DNA of 64,000 nt from Fistularia commersonii (GCA_037954325.1 JBBMNZ010000001.1:11513258-11577257), one strand, 5' to 3'. Counted from the stretch's first letter, positions 1 through 13,200 are shown. Notes: generated from the sequence alone by a model not told the origin. Numbers and translations are program-made.

Positions 1-848
1 AAGACTTCCATCTCTAATCGCAAAATACACATCTCAGTGGAGCTGTTTATTAGAATGTACAGTTTGAATTTTTGAATTTTCAAAATACTGAAGGCGCAAG
101 TCTCCCTCTTTAATGTGTCTGCTAGTCCTACAATAAATCCTTGCCCTCAAAATAAAATACAACCATCTTGAAATTCTCATGTTATGTAACAGCAAAGGAC
201 TTTAGTTCTCCACAGATACACACTTGAGCTAAAACACACAGCGAGAAATTGGGCCTAAAAAAGAAATAGGCCCTCATTACATGGCACAGCAGTTCAAATA
301 CCCACCAGGCATCATTACAACCCAGAAATGGTCCAGATAGATAACAGAGAAAACACTGATTCAACACAGTCTTGATGAGACCTGGAAGCATGTCGAGTGA
401 AGGAGGGATGAATGATGGTGACAATATAAAAGACTGATAGAACTAGATGAATAGCAGAGAACATGAGATGAGAGGAGGTCGCAGCTCCACTCGCGTCCTT
501 GGGCAACACTTGTGAAATAATAATGCTTCCATCTGCCACTGTAGTCTTGACAAGGATAGTTTGAACTTAGATACCCCACACTGAAATAATCATGAAACAC
601 ATACATTTCTTGATTTTATCATATGGATTCTGAGAATGGGGAAACCCTAATTTCAGAGAATGCCTGGATTTTTATCGTGATATAAAAGAGGAAAATCACG
701 AGGATGGGTTTTGAGCAAAGACAGCAGCAGCACAAAAATTTGCTAGCACACACACTTTCAAATGCTGATTTTTTTTAAAACAAATTGTGTGAAAGAAAAA
801 AAAGAAAAATAAAATAAAAAAACACAAAACATAGTAAAGGCCACATAC
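1..848 (-). other. TFB1M intron 5 (start of intron only)
   Basis: This is the beginning of the intron after the TFB1M exon at 849-968; its donor is at 848-847 on the minus strand. No further TFB1M exon is recognisable here, so the C-terminal coding exons must lie to the left of the window. An A-rich stretch occurs at about 775-835. Nothing else was recognised. Confidence 0.6.
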
Positions 849-3800
849 CTCTGGTTTGGGAATAAATGCCCGTCCAGATATGGTGAAGCAGCTGCGGACG
901 TTACAGAGATACTGAGCCATGACAGACAACCGGCTCCTCTGCTTGCTGCCAGTGCAGGCTGTCAACCTCTGGATGAAGAGGAGATCGACTGTGAGCTGCT
1001 ATTCATTAATACATAAAGACAAGGACGTTTGGTGGGATCACAGAACATAATGTCTGGTAATAATGTAACTGATCTCAATGGCCATTAACTGAAAGTAAGC
1101 AAAAACTTAGGCCCATACCAATCATGTAGTAAATGCTGACTGATGTCACTTTTCCCAGTTGACACATTGTCAAGTTTATTTATAGTACTTATGCATATTA
1201 AGATGATGATACAGATAGCAAAAAGTGTACTAATATGTATTACAAGTCGATATGTAGACACAAAATTAATAATCCCTTGAGTTTGCCGTCATTAACAATA
1301 TTTAAATTACACAGACTAACTGAGATCAACACAAAAATGTGTTCAATCAATAAGTAACAAAAGTTGCTGAAGTATTAGGAATAAATTAATTGTGTCAGTC
1401 TTTGGTCAGCAGTGCTGAGAGAGAACTGGAAAGCCAAAGACAGCAGCAAAGATGAGATAGGCGGTTTGAAGATCTGAAGGGGGGATCAATCGTAATTTAA
1501 ACTACAGATAAATTACTATGCAGGAAGTGCATTGCAAAACACTAAATGTATAAGATTCTTCTTCTTTTTAGAAATAATAGTGGTATACATCTTCTCTTTA
1601 TGGCGTCTAAAATGTCTTATCTGTGCACACTATTTGGAGGCTAATTAAGGAAATCACACCAAAAATGATTATGTCCATGCATTTATGCAAATCAGTGACT
1701 CATGCCATCTCCAAGCTTCCACCCATTTTTGATTATAAAGTATGAAGAAAATGAGAAAACAAGCATACAGCAGATTTCTTCCTCAGGATTTTATATTTAG
1801 GTTTTGTTGAAATGTATATTTTGTTTAATTATATTTCAAAGATATTTCTGCTTTGACTCTGGAGTCCCTTTCAAACATACAGTACCTTGGTTCCATCCAG
1901 TCAGAAGATATTGAATGTTTGGGCCTGATTTTCCCAGCACTGACCACAGTTTATGCCTGAATGAGGCTTTATTGTTAAAATAGCATTCCAACATATGCTT
2001 ATTGCTCAGACTGACAATGTGTATTCAAAGGTCACGAACCTCTGCAACCTCTTTTTGAAAAGTAAGTGTGAGTCTGGTGCGTCCAAAGATGAAGGGCCCA
2101 GTTCTGTTGGCTATATGCTCCAGCCATTTGATAATGAGGGGGGTTGAGACGCTGAACGGTAAATTCCCTATGATGTGAAGATTTGGTGGATCTGTAGAGC
2201 GACACATACAAAAACACATTTTATACATACCGTATTTTCCGCCCTATAAGGGACACCTATAAGCCTTTAATTTTCTCAAAAACCGACAGTGCGCCCTTAA
2301 AATCCAATGGGCCTTATACATGGATCAATATTGGTTAATTATGGCTACCGTAGTCAGGGGGCGGAACCGAAGTAGCAGCGGTAAAAGCGGTAAAGGGGAA
2401 TTCCAGTCCCACACCACTTCTGTGTGTATAAAGACCTCAAAATGGCACCTTTCAAGAGCCACGTTTACAACGTAGTGTTCAAACTCAACGCAATCAGTCA
2501 CGCAGTAGATCATGGGAATAGAGCAGCAGCAAGAGAAATCAACATTAATGAATCAATGGTACGGAAGTGGAGGAAGCAACATGATGACCAGCACCAAGAA
2601 AAGAAGATGAAACAGAGTTTCTGAGGCAAAAAAGCGAGATGGCCACAGTTGGAGGACAAACTCCAACAGTGGGTTGAACAGAGAGCAGCAAGTAGAAGCC
2701 TGTCTACAGTCCGTATTCGAATGAAGGCAACAGCGCTAGCTAGCGACATGATCAATAAATTTAGAGGCGGTCCTTCTTGGTGCTTTCGTTTTATGAAAAG
2801 CTTTGAACTGTGAGAATGGAGTTGGTAAAACATTGTTTTCAACGAAGGCAGCGCAAATACTGGTGAGAGCTACCAGTACGTACGGTACCGTATAGTGAAT
2901 GCACTAACTTGTTTTGGGAGTGAATGGAGTTGTCAGAACGTTGGTTTGAATTCTATTATGAAGTTTGACTGGCTGACTTAATTGACTGTTTTGTTGACAT
3001 CCCCTTTAGTGCAGCTTCATCTAGTGAATGCCTACCGCAATACCAGCCACTACAGTAGTTTCTATTCTATGCGCCTTATAATGCAGTGCGCCTTATACAT
3101 GAAAACAGTTTTAAAATAGGCCATTCATTGAAGGTGTGCCTTATAATCTGATGCGCCTTATGAAAAAAAAAAAAAAAAAAAAAAGGTATATGGATTTACT
3201 CCTTTCTAAGAGCATGTATAATTGAATATTCTCACCTTCCCCCCATGGCTTAGAGACATTTACTGGAAATCCTCTGTCCATTCTATAGGTAAGTATGTCA
3301 CCATGGACAATCCTCAGCCTGCCTGGTGCTGCTTCAGACAATAGCTGTGGAAAGAATCATAACACTTACATTATCAACATCATCACAACTATATAACAAT
3401 CATTCATCCTGGGTGGCTAATTATTTTGCACCAGAATACAGATTACTAGGTTTTATTAAAAATGATACATGAGTATATTTGTGTTTGTCTCTTAAATTAA
3501 CCAGTGACCTTGCGACTATTATGGCTTCTCCATTTACCTTTAGCCCCGGGATAAAACGCGTATCCTTCTCTATCACGAGCAGATCCTTTGCCCCTGCATT
3601 GATGATGGAACGTGTCAAGCCACCAGGACCAGGACCGACCTCGCACACATGGGCGTGCATCAAACTGCCTGCCTGTCGCACAATTTTGTCTGAAAATAAA
3701 ATACATGAGCATCCTAAATTCTCTGGTATATCCATTGGTATATCAACGAAAAATCTGCTAACTGCAAACTGATTACACTGTAGGCTTCATCACAGTCGTA

Positions 3801-4333
3801 TTCACCCATACAGTGATAAATAGAATAAGATGTAGCAATACCTGCCTGCCTCTCTGTGACAAAGATAAGATGCATTGATCTGAAAGTCACCTTTTCAAAG
3901 GACAAATAAGTAGCTCAGGCATGTGTTGCATCATTGATAATTATATTAAGGCAGTAGCTCTGCAAGGAACGCAAACCATTGACTGGGTCCAGTCGCATTA
4001 GCAGGATGTCTACTCAATTACACCCATACAAAAAAGCCTGTCAGTTTTCATACCATGTAACAAGCGCTGTGGAGGCAGATGTCATATAGAAAGCAAATGC
4101 CCACGACTATATCCTGAGAAACATGTAAAGGGGGCAGATATTGGTGCAGAACAGATTAGATTAACCGAATAGAAATAAAGACTGAAACATTACGACTGAC
4201 CAGTCAGTCTCATGTCCAAAAGAAAATTCTGGGACAGCTGTTTCTCTGCTCTCAGGTTGTACAGCTTTATCAGCTCACCAATGGTGGGCAGGGGAGGCAG
4301 ACGTAAAGATGCTAGTTTCCTGGAGGCTGCCAT
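849..4333 (-). CDS. tfb1m: Mitochondrial dimethyladenosine transferase 1 (partial, 3' exons outside window)
   Basis: TFB1M uses S-adenosylmethionine to dimethylate two adjacent adenines in the 3' hairpin of mitochondrial 12S rRNA, a step needed for the small mitoribosomal subunit. Five coding exons read right to left: 4201-4333, 3538-3689, 3236-3344, 2040-2191 and 849-968. All have GT-AG borders, the frame is kept, and 222 codons result. Visible family motifs are QLSQNFLLDMRLTD, the SAM-binding loop EVGPGPGGLTRS, the acidic VIEKDTRFIPG, IVHGD, the catalytic IIGNLPFSVSTPL, and GSKQRSRLSVMAQYLCNVR. The start MAASRKLASLRLPPLPT matches the vertebrate N terminus and lies 2 bases after a good splice acceptor (4336-4337), so the 5' UTR begins in an upstream exon. 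The last 120 or so residues are encoded beyond base 1. Intron 3-4 carries a pogo transposon. Family identity is very secure. Confidence 0.97.
2231..3185 (+). mobile_element. Decayed pogo/Tigger-like DNA transposon in a TFB1M intron
   Basis: The left end begins cgtattttccgccctataag and is followed by repeated CGCCTTATA-type subterminal motifs. The right part (3060-3160) carries the same motifs inverted (gcgccttata...), ending in gcgccttatg and a run of about 22 A. The interior holds the N-terminal helix-turn-helix part of a pogo-type transposase (see 2442-2813). The catalytic DDE region is missing, so this is a non-autonomous remnant. The right terminus is eroded into poly(A), so the exact boundary and TA duplication are uncertain. 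Confidence 0.75.
2442..2813 (+). pseudogene. Pogo-type transposase N-terminal fragment with an in-frame stop
   Basis: The reading frame begins MAPFKSHVYNVVFKLNAIS and continues with GNRAAAREININESMVRKWRKQ, a pogo/Tigger/CENP-B-type HTH pattern. A TGA at 2622-2624 interrupts it. The same frame then resumes for 62 codons with KKARWPQLEDKLQQWVEQRA and GGPSWCFRFMKSFEL, the second DNA-binding half, up to TGA at 2811-2813. In related transposases the first stop position is arginine, so it looks like a CGA-to-TGA decay. No DDE catalytic domain follows. It is a dead fragment and there is no sign of domestication. Confidence 0.72.
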
Positions 4334-4508
4334 GCCTGAACAAGAAAACTGTACACACACAAATAAAAAAACATCAGTGCAGATAAATTCTAAAAAGAGG
4401 TAAATAGATAAGATCTTTCTATGACATTCAAGGGAAAATTTAAAGTGTGTCGAACCAAATCTACTTAAAAATGTTGTTGGCTTTGTCTTTTCCAGGGAGT
4501 ATCTAGAC

Positions 4509-5192
4509 CAGGGGTCGGCAACCTGCAGCTCCGGAGCCGCATGCGGCTCTTTTATCTTTACACTGCGGCTCCGAGTGGCTTGGGAAAATAAATTATAAAT
4601 ATTTGATTGAAGTATAATCCATTTGTGTTAATTCCTTTTTTTAGTTTTTAGTTCTAAGTTGGAAGATTATTGTGATCTTGAAATATTAAATAAAATTATA
4701 TTTATTATTTTTCGCCGCTCAAAATAACGTCACACTCGCCGAAGCCGGTATACCCGCCAGCCGGTAAAGTCCCGATTTGCAGATGCTGTGCGCCGAAGTT
4801 CAGGAGCAGAAGTCCCATAAGCCAGGTAAAATAGATATTTATGAAGATATTTTGCAAATATTCTTTTTTTATTGTTACTGACACAGTGATTTTTTTCCCG
4901 ATTTATTTTTAAAATTCAAGTCAAGGCTCCGCTAAACGCTCTGAAAGCCCAAAGCTCAAAATGAGTTAATTACATAAATACGATTTAATTTTCTCTGTAA
5001 TACTTTCTGAATTTCAGAAGCAACACACGACACACGTATTTATACAAAGTGTAAAGGTAATAACAAGCAACATATACAGTGGTACCTTTTTTTTTTAAAA
5101 AACGTCAAAAAGTATTGCGGCTCCCAGGGTTTTCTTTTCCGAGAAAACCGGGTCCAAATGGCTCTTTGGGTGTTACGGTTTGCCGACCCCTG
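4509..5192. mobile_element. Non-autonomous hAT transposon with perfect 8-bp target-site duplication
   Basis: The element starts caggggtcggcaacc and ends ggtttgccgacccctg, giving matching terminal inverted repeats of at least 13 bases. It is flanked on both sides by ATCTAGAC (4501-4508 and 5193-5200), the 8-bp duplication expected of hAT insertion. It is 684 bp long with no transposase frame. The subterminal palindromic block near 4530-4555 (gagccgcatgcggctc) is typical of this animal-wide hAT group. It lies in the probable 5' UTR intron of TFB1M. Confidence 0.93.
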
Positions 5193-5640
5193 ATCTAGAC
5201 CAACGATTACAAAACGCAAATTTGTTGTCTGGCTCCTTCAAAGTTTTCTATTTTGATCTCTTGCTCTACCTCGTGGCGACATAGCGTAAATGACATGATG
5301 AACATGGGTACACAGAATCAATACTACAGCTATTTAACCTCTCACTTGTCCAATTGTAACGCTCTTGGACCATCTGCACACGTCATTTTACATTATACTA
5401 CTAATATTTGTACACTTAATGAATGTTACTACGTATAATTAACAGGTTCTGACGCTGAGCTGTTGAGCTCTAACACAGGTACAGTCGTTAGCATGTGTTG
5501 CTAACAGTGGATTCAGCCCCCCTTTTTTGGCATAAGCGACACCTCTTACTGTTTTCAGACAAAGACGACGCCGATTGCCGTCGAAAAACGATAAAACATG
5601 TTAGTACAACCATTCATACGACTTAACCCACGTTTCTCAC

Positions 5641-5800
5641 CACTAGCGTTGTCTTTTCTTGCGGTTCCCTATGCGTCACTTGATTGACGTTCAAGAATCC
5701 AATGAGCTTGTGACAGTCTACACATTGACCAATCAAATAGAAGGTGGGGTTTCCCTTGTCCTTGAACAGTCGCCATGTGTTGCTGTAGTTATGTTTTTCC
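5641..5800 (-). promoter_or_regulatory. Probable TFB1M non-coding first exon and promoter
   Basis: The coding exon of TFB1M begins just after a splice acceptor, so an upstream non-coding exon is needed. Reading the minus strand, a donor GTGAGA begins at 5640, which makes 5641 the candidate last base of exon 1. Immediately upstream on that strand are two CCAAT-type boxes (plus-strand ccaatgag near 5700 and gaccaatcaa near 5728) and a TGACGT half-site near 5682. This is inference from motif spacing; no transcript evidence is available. Confidence 0.42.
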
Positions 5801-5859
5801 GCCAGGAGAGGGTAACGTTTCTCCGACTATTTCAAGAGAGGACGTTTAAGGAGAACTGA

Positions 5860-8800
5860 GAAGAAGAAGCATTAATTCCAAACTAATTCAAATGCATGCC
5901 AATGAGTAGCTTCATTGACAGTTCTTCAGGACTGCAGGACATTCAATGACTTTCAGTGCTTTATTAAACTGTATGGAGCATAGCTGTTGCCTGGAATGAT
6001 CTCGAGGGGTCTGCAATCTAGTGTCTCACATGAGGTGCTTGAGATGGAAAAACGCCTCCTTTCCGTGTTGATAAGATGAGTGGTAAGTGTGTCCTTGCCC
6101 TGACCTTGGGAAAGTGTTCTGGGACCAAAAGATGGAGGGGGAAAGTCTGTGAAACATGGCTTACCCCTTCTCAGAAAGGTAAAGCCGCCTTAAGAATGAC
6201 CGCCCTGTTTTTACATTGCAATTAAACATAAGAGGCCAAATTTAAACATGTTCGGAGTACCTATTAAACATAAACTGCCAAATATGGGCTTGGCATATTT
6301 ATAATCTGAACACAGGATGGTATATTTTTTGTGTCTCATTAGCCAGGACAGGAAATAATATATAATTCACATTCAAGTCTATAAGTCATCACTATAACCT
6401 CAGAGAATAAAAGAAAGTAGAAAATGCTTTCCAGGCTTTTTTATGTGCTTTATACAGGGACATAAAGAAGATGTATGGGCAACCATTATGTATAGGATTG
6501 TATCAACAAACTGGCATTTCGGGATTTAACAGCCACCTGCCTGAAATAAGTCAGATGGGCAATTCCCTGTACAATATTTCATGCTTCGCTATATGTAATA
6601 CAAGTTCAAATCCAATGATGTAATGTTTGGTCTGTATTTCCATACTTCATTCCAAGTAATCCTGTCATAAGATTGGCAAAATACTAAATAAATAGGGCAT
6701 TTTTACAAAAATTTTCAACATATATTGATGTGAAAACTGGGTAATTATAATTTCCCAGAAAATAGCTTCTTTAAACACTACCAAAATAATTCCAATGGGG
6801 TTTTAAGTATGGTTTTGATTGTTGCTTTTCTCCCATTTCTCAGAATATTTCCTGAAATCAATTCCAAAAATGCTCTGAGCCAGATGCACATTTTTATATG
6901 TACATTTTTGTGATTAATGCAAAGCTACAGCTACAAAATGTAGAGGAGATTTTTTTTTCCTGTGCTGCCTGCTAATAGGAAATAAGGAGTAACTATAAAT
7001 TGGTTCAGAGAATTTATTTGGCTTCAGCTACATTGTGATTTTCGTGTATATATGTTGGACCTTAAGAATATGCATCCTGCCTATTTGGCTGCTCCTTAAT
7101 GGGAAGATCATTACCGAATCTGTTAAATATGCAGTCAAATATCTGAGCTTAGTTAAGTCTCACCTGGCACAAAGCCTCATACAAAAAAGTCATCCTTAAA
7201 CATAATGGACTCAATATTTTTTAATGTATACTTCATGCATACTTCGAATTCAAACTCAGTGTTTGTTACTTGAGCAAACTGTTTTTTAAACATATCAGAC
7301 AGGCTGCTTTGCTTGTATCCTTCCTTTTTTTTCTTTTTCTGTCTTCTTTTCTGTCTGTCTTTATTGTTGTTTTTTTTTTTTTAGATGAGCTAAGCTAACT
7401 AGCGTCACAACCTGAACATTTAAGATACAGACAGATTTTATACAGCCTCATATAAGACAGACAAAACAGGGAATAGATGTATGAGCTATTCCTTTTCAAG
7501 AATGAGTTGATAAAGGAACAGTTCACAATTTTTTTCCCCTTTTCACTCATCTTGCGCTAACCTCAGCCCATTCACCCCGGGTTATAAGTTTGTGAGTTTT
7601 AACAATAATCACTTTCCTTTTTTCACTCTTGAGACCCGACAGCTTTGAGCCAGGAACACCATGTTCCCTGTTCTCTAGTCCCAGCCTCTTCTCTGAACTT
7701 GGACAACTCATTAGCATCTGTCAGCACATCAAAATGATAAATAACAGCCCTGGAGTGCTAAGGTGACCGTTGGAAAAAGTATAGGTGAGAGAGAGATTTG
7801 CAAAAAACCTGCATGACTGGTTTGACTAAATACCACCTGTTGGACAAGGCAGCTGCTTTGCTGAGGGATACAATAACTTAGTGAAAATTGTGCAAGTAGA
7901 AAATTATCCATTTGTCTTTATAGTGATGATGTGGGGAGCTAATTAGTGAATGTTATATAATTAGGGGACGGGGCTGGCTTCATTATATCATCATGTGATA
8001 ACATTTCAACTTAAGCCAATATTTCTCGCAATCCTCACAACATCCACGTTATCTAATACTAGCTCTCTTCCTTCAAAGTGTGGGAATGAGAGCTATTTAA
8101 ACAGATTTCTGTGATTTACAACAATCAAGTCTAGCAAGCCCGGGTGGGATCACTGTCCTTTGGGCATTATGTATACGGGGTGAAATCATTATAAATCTCT
8201 TCCTCATGGGATCCACACATTACTTCACTTTGGGTGTGGGAATCATGGGACTCCATCAAAATGCACTTCTCATGACTTCATTTTGGAAACTGTAGGTCTT
8301 CCTCTCTGATACCACATGTAGGAGGATTACATCATACAAGGGAAGAAAAACGTCTGTTTAACAAATGTGAGTCTTTTTTTTTGAATATACTTTATTTTCT
8401 CTCTGCTCTGATGAAAAGCAACACATACAGGGCGAAACAAGGGTAGACAATGGAAGTAGATGTTCCAACGGTGATAAACTGTCCAGCATATTTAGTATTT
8501 CAATGTCCAAAGTCCTGCTTGGGAAAAAGAAAACTTTATAACTAAGCCTGGAATTAATACAAGGGGTTATCAACCAGACAGCCCTCCCAGTCCAGGTCTC
8601 ATTGTCAGTGCATTTTTGCATTTTTGTCCACTAATGTGCATTTTCATTTCATGGACAGCATAACATCAGTCCCACACCTGCCTTATTTGACAGCTACATG
8701 AGAAAGTACTACCAGGGTCAAAGCTGCATTGCAACACAGTGACACAAGAGCGATGACGATGAATGAGCGAATGCAGTCATGTTAGCATGACATCACTATA

Positions 8801-9890
8801 TCTGCTGCTCTGCTGATGTGTCTTGTGTGTGTTTGTTTTGTTATCCATCTGTAGATAACATCTAGACTTGGCCCAGCGGGTGGTAGACTCGAATCCAGAA
8901 GAATAAATACAGACTGTATTATTAGGTAAAAATTAACTAATGACAGATATTGAAGTTGGCTTGGAGGCAAAGACCGAACAAGCATATTTCTCCCGTGTTT
9001 GAAGTTGAAGCAAGATTCCTCAGTTTATTATTATCAATTTTATTATAATTTGAACTTTTTCCTGTTTGAGGTCTTTTTCAGAATCATTGTCATATTATGT
9101 GTTACCCTTCACATTTTGTAATGATGCCTGATGTGCGTAACATCAAATACTCACTGGTGGGAAAACAAGCTGTCAAACCTGACCTTTATTTTATAAAATA
9201 CAAGAGACAAGTTCATTATATAAGCAGTTCTCTAATGAACATGATGTCCTGGGTTCACATTGAGAAAAGGGCTCCACATTTGGCTTTTGACAGAATGAAT
9301 TGTAATCAAAAATAGTCTTTTTTTAAACCTGAATGTTCAGACCAAGAATTATACTTTTTTGGATAAGTGCGTGATGTAAGCCTTACAATAGAGGGAAGAA
9401 ATATGTTGTAATTTGTGTTGAAATTTTGACATGTTGACTTTAAACTGCCTTCTGCACACAAGCAAGCATTACCCCGGAGGCAAAGTTAAATTACTATTGA
9501 AGAAGGAATTTCCAAGCGTAAGAACCTAAATTAGATTGTTTTGAAAACTCAAGTTCAAAAAGGATTTGCTGAGGTCCTGGAAACTATGGCCACACTCATG
9601 CCCATGAAGTCAGCAACTGGTGTTTCTTAGATCTCTGTGAAGGCTTGGGTGCTGCTTTCCCAGCCCGATGATATTGCTCAGCTGTCACAGAATATCATTG
9701 GGGAGCTTACTTACTGGGCAGTTAAGATATCTAGCACTCACCCAGCTTCACATAGGAGCATTGTGGTAGTTGCAAGTCCACAACAGTAGTCCTATACTTA
9801 CCCTCTGAAAGTCCTGTCAAAAAGAGTAGAGGGTTAATTGACAGTGTGCCAAACTGAAACAGTTTTATTACAAAGAAAATCCTTCTGCCC
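5860..9890. other. Intergenic region between TFB1M and FILIP1 (head-to-head)
   Basis: About 4 kb with only short, non-conserved open frames on both strands. It contains AT-rich sequence and a pyrimidine-rich tract at about 7320-7385. No exon of a known gene, RNA gene or clear transposon was recognised. Because TFB1M and FILIP1 are transcribed away from each other, any enhancers here could serve either gene. Confidence 0.5.
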
Positions 9891-9959
9891 CTTTACCTTC
9901 CTCCTTTTGTTCGACGACTCTTCAAGTGACTTCTAGAAACAGAGAGCAAAGCCGGACAG

Positions 9960-10235
9960 GCTGTGGGAGGGAAAGAGGGAGGGGATGGTGGGAGGGTGGA
10001 AGGGGGTGGAGGTGAAGGGAGTTTGAAGGACTCAGATATTGCTTTGCTATTCCCTCCCTGACCTGAAGAACTGAAAGGGGAGAGAGAAGAGAGCAAAGGA
10101 TGGCTCCTTTCATCGCTCAGAAGCCAAAGCAGGAGGACATCACAAGTGGATATTGGATACTTTACTGCCTTGTATCTTTTCTTTTGGGATTACTCAAGGC
10201 GTAACTGCTTGAACTTTAGGACGACACAGCAACAG
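9960..10235 (+). promoter_or_regulatory. Probable FILIP1 promoter and non-coding exon 1 (purine-rich, G-quadruplex motif)
   Basis: A polypurine, G-rich tract (about 9960-10025) precedes sequence ending acgacacagcaacag followed by GTAACG at 10236, a plausible splice donor. This fits a 5' UTR exon joining the coding exon at 18774. Its 5' boundary is unknown. The exon would contain a 34-codon upstream ORF, ATG at 10100 to TAA at 10204 (MAPFIAQKPKQEDITSGYWI...), which might reduce FILIP1 translation. The assignment rests on position and splice motif only. Confidence 0.45.
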
Positions 10236-13200
10236 GTAACGCTCCATAAAGCTGGTGTTAATGAAGGCAATCTTTTTCTTTCTTGTCCTTGAAAAACAAA
10301 ACAATGTGCTTCAGTACCAAACTTATCAGTTGTTCTGCTTCACTCCTGTCAGACTGATAAGACTTAGATGCTTCTTGACTATCATCAAGTCACTCAACCA
10401 ATAAGGACCACTGACTGACCATGAGCCGCTCTCCTTGTTGAAATGGTACTATGACTCATAGCAACTTCCTTTAAATATGTAATTTATTTATCTTACGTCA
10501 GGACCATATTTTAGAAGAATTAACCAACAAGACAAGTGAGTACTTGATGGGTTTACAGCGTTGTCATTTTTACAGTGCATAAAGATAAGTCAGTCATGAA
10601 TGAAACATTTCTCCCTGAATGACATGTTACACTGCAGTATGAATAAGACCATTTAGAGTGTGGAGGTTTGTGGATTTCGTGTGGGCAGTGAAGACCACTA
10701 ATTCACCAGAAATCGAGGATGACGATAAAATGAGTCACATGAACAAAGAGAAAGCGAGTTGGGGTATTTATCAGGTCCCACTTGAGAATTTATTAGTCTT
10801 ATAAGAGAGCCCACACAACCTGCAGCTTCATCTCTAACCTAACTGCACCTCCTCACAAACAAACACAGATTATGAAGACCAGTAGACCTCCACAAACTGT
10901 AGTAGACTATATTTCAAGCAGAATATTTGTTGACTATGATTAATGAAAATAAAATGAGGAATAAAAGAAAAAAAAAAAAGACATAAAATGAATTACACTT
11001 CATACATATTAGATCATCAGACTTTTTGGAGGAGGCATATGGCTCCTGCCAGCCACTGTCCATTTGTCAAGATGCACATTGCCTCAGCTGAAATGTAAAC
11101 GTGATGTATCAAAACTCCTAGCATCGGATTTGACTGCGGGTGTGGCTTCTCCTGCCCTTTTTGACAAGTGTCCAGAGCCCCTTGGCAACCTTTCTCCTCC
11201 TCTTGAGCTGATGCATCACCCACACAGAACAAAAAACTGGTAAAATTGAACTGCTTCTTGAAAAATTGTTGCACTGGTTTCATCTCAATACATAATTTCT
11301 GTGTTGACAGATAGTGCTGAGTGTCTCTGGCCACTTGAAAAAGCCAAAATTGAGAATGTTGACTGAGCAGTCATCTGCCCCAGCTCGTAACCAAATCTTT
11401 CTGACTGTAAATCAATGTTGTGGTTGCTGTTAAAACAGAACAAGCATGCTATTAAGAGAGATTCATCAAATAGTCACCCGCACATTCCATAGAATAACTT
11501 TAGTCCAGCGTCACCTCACTCATCACGCAGGTCACGGATATCATACTGTAACTGTTCAAGCTTCCATAGCATTGACATCATAGTGAATACCGCATGGCCT
11601 ATAAGGGCCTCTAATACTGCATTTTAACTTTTAGCAAAAGTAAGGATTAAGATTTGTATTTTATTTAAGTAAATGCTTGTCATTTTCATTCATTGGTCTT
11701 GGTGAAATAATCTGCTATTTGTCTAGAAAAAAATAAACAGTAAATAGAGAAATACATTTTAACATTAACGCAACACCCTACTATGTTAAATTATTCTGTC
11801 TAACACGTGGTGTGGTAACTTGTATTCTGAGCAGGGTACAATTGCTGTTGCCACAATTGTTGACACCTTTAAGGTCTCCTGCACTATTTCTACAGCGTTC
11901 CTTTCTGACTCTGCATGTCTATTGTCTCGCCCCTCAAAATGCATATGTTTCTCTCTGTGTATATGGCCTGGATCAGGCGTGTCCATGTATTTCTTCTTGA
12001 ATTGAATTACAATATAATATTAGATGGAGCTGGTCACTATGGCCGGTGTCCTTCCCTTATGCATAGTGGGCTTCAACAACAGCTGTCACCAACACATGCA
12101 CTGCTCCAGTCATATAAGAGCCACAGCTTGTATTCCAAAAATGTAGTTTAGACACATTTGGATATTTAGCAGGTCAGTGGCACTTATAACTCATGTCCCT
12201 TTGGTTTAAAAATAAGTTCTTAACTTCCATAACAACCCAAGACTTCAAGATCATTTGATACTACAGTAATTGCACTATGAGAGATAGCAACACTTTCTAT
12301 ATTTGTCATAAACTGCTGCTCGACATACATTAATGTTTTGAAGTGATAACGGCATTTAGTAAATTCCATGTGTGTTGCAAATGTATATAAGGCATGTTGG
12401 AACCTAAAACAATGTATTCCATCTCCTTACCAGCACATTCATCATTTGTAGCATCACTGTATCTGTCTGAGTATAAAAAATAACATTTTAGAAGTGGGAA
12501 AAAAAAAAATCTACATAGGGGAAAAATTAAGAGACCCTGTGCTGGCAGCATGTATGTAAGTAAGTAATTTGGTAATCAAATCAAGAAAGAAAGGAAGAAA
12601 GAAAAAAAAGCAAGAAGCAAACAGATACATAGATCACTCGATTAAATGTGTGTATTTGAATAAATACAAATACAGAGTTTATTGATATGGTCGTGAAGAC
12701 ATGATACAACACTGTTTTGACGGTAACTATATTTTAAAACAATTTGCCATTTCTGAGAATTTCCCTAGATGAAAATGTGGTCAATATTTTCGATACTGAA
12801 AAGATTACATTAGAGGCCAACTAGTCCTCATGGTGGTAAAAGCCACATATGCAATAATGTTAGTTTTGAAAAAAGAATTTTCGAGAATTTAAGTAACCCC
12901 TGTGAGCAAAAAAACCCTAATGATCTCTTTTCAATTGTAGTTTCTCAACCGTCAAACTGACTTGACATCAAATTATCACAACAATTACAATTAGCTACGG
13001 ACTCAATTGTAGTACCACATGCTTACTACAGGCACCCGAAGTAATCCAAAGTCTTTCACCTTGCTGGCTACACAATACATCCTAAACAAGAACAAATTTA
13101 GATGAGACCTCAGACAAATGGCTGACCTCTTAACATTGTACCATATCTGAGTCTGCTTCATCCTCATGTTTCTATTTATATACCAACCAGAACATGATCC

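Noticed and set aside
8358..8621. Possible gene or retrocopy in the intergenic region
   Set aside because: The frames are short, with no recognisable motif, poly(A) tail or duplication.
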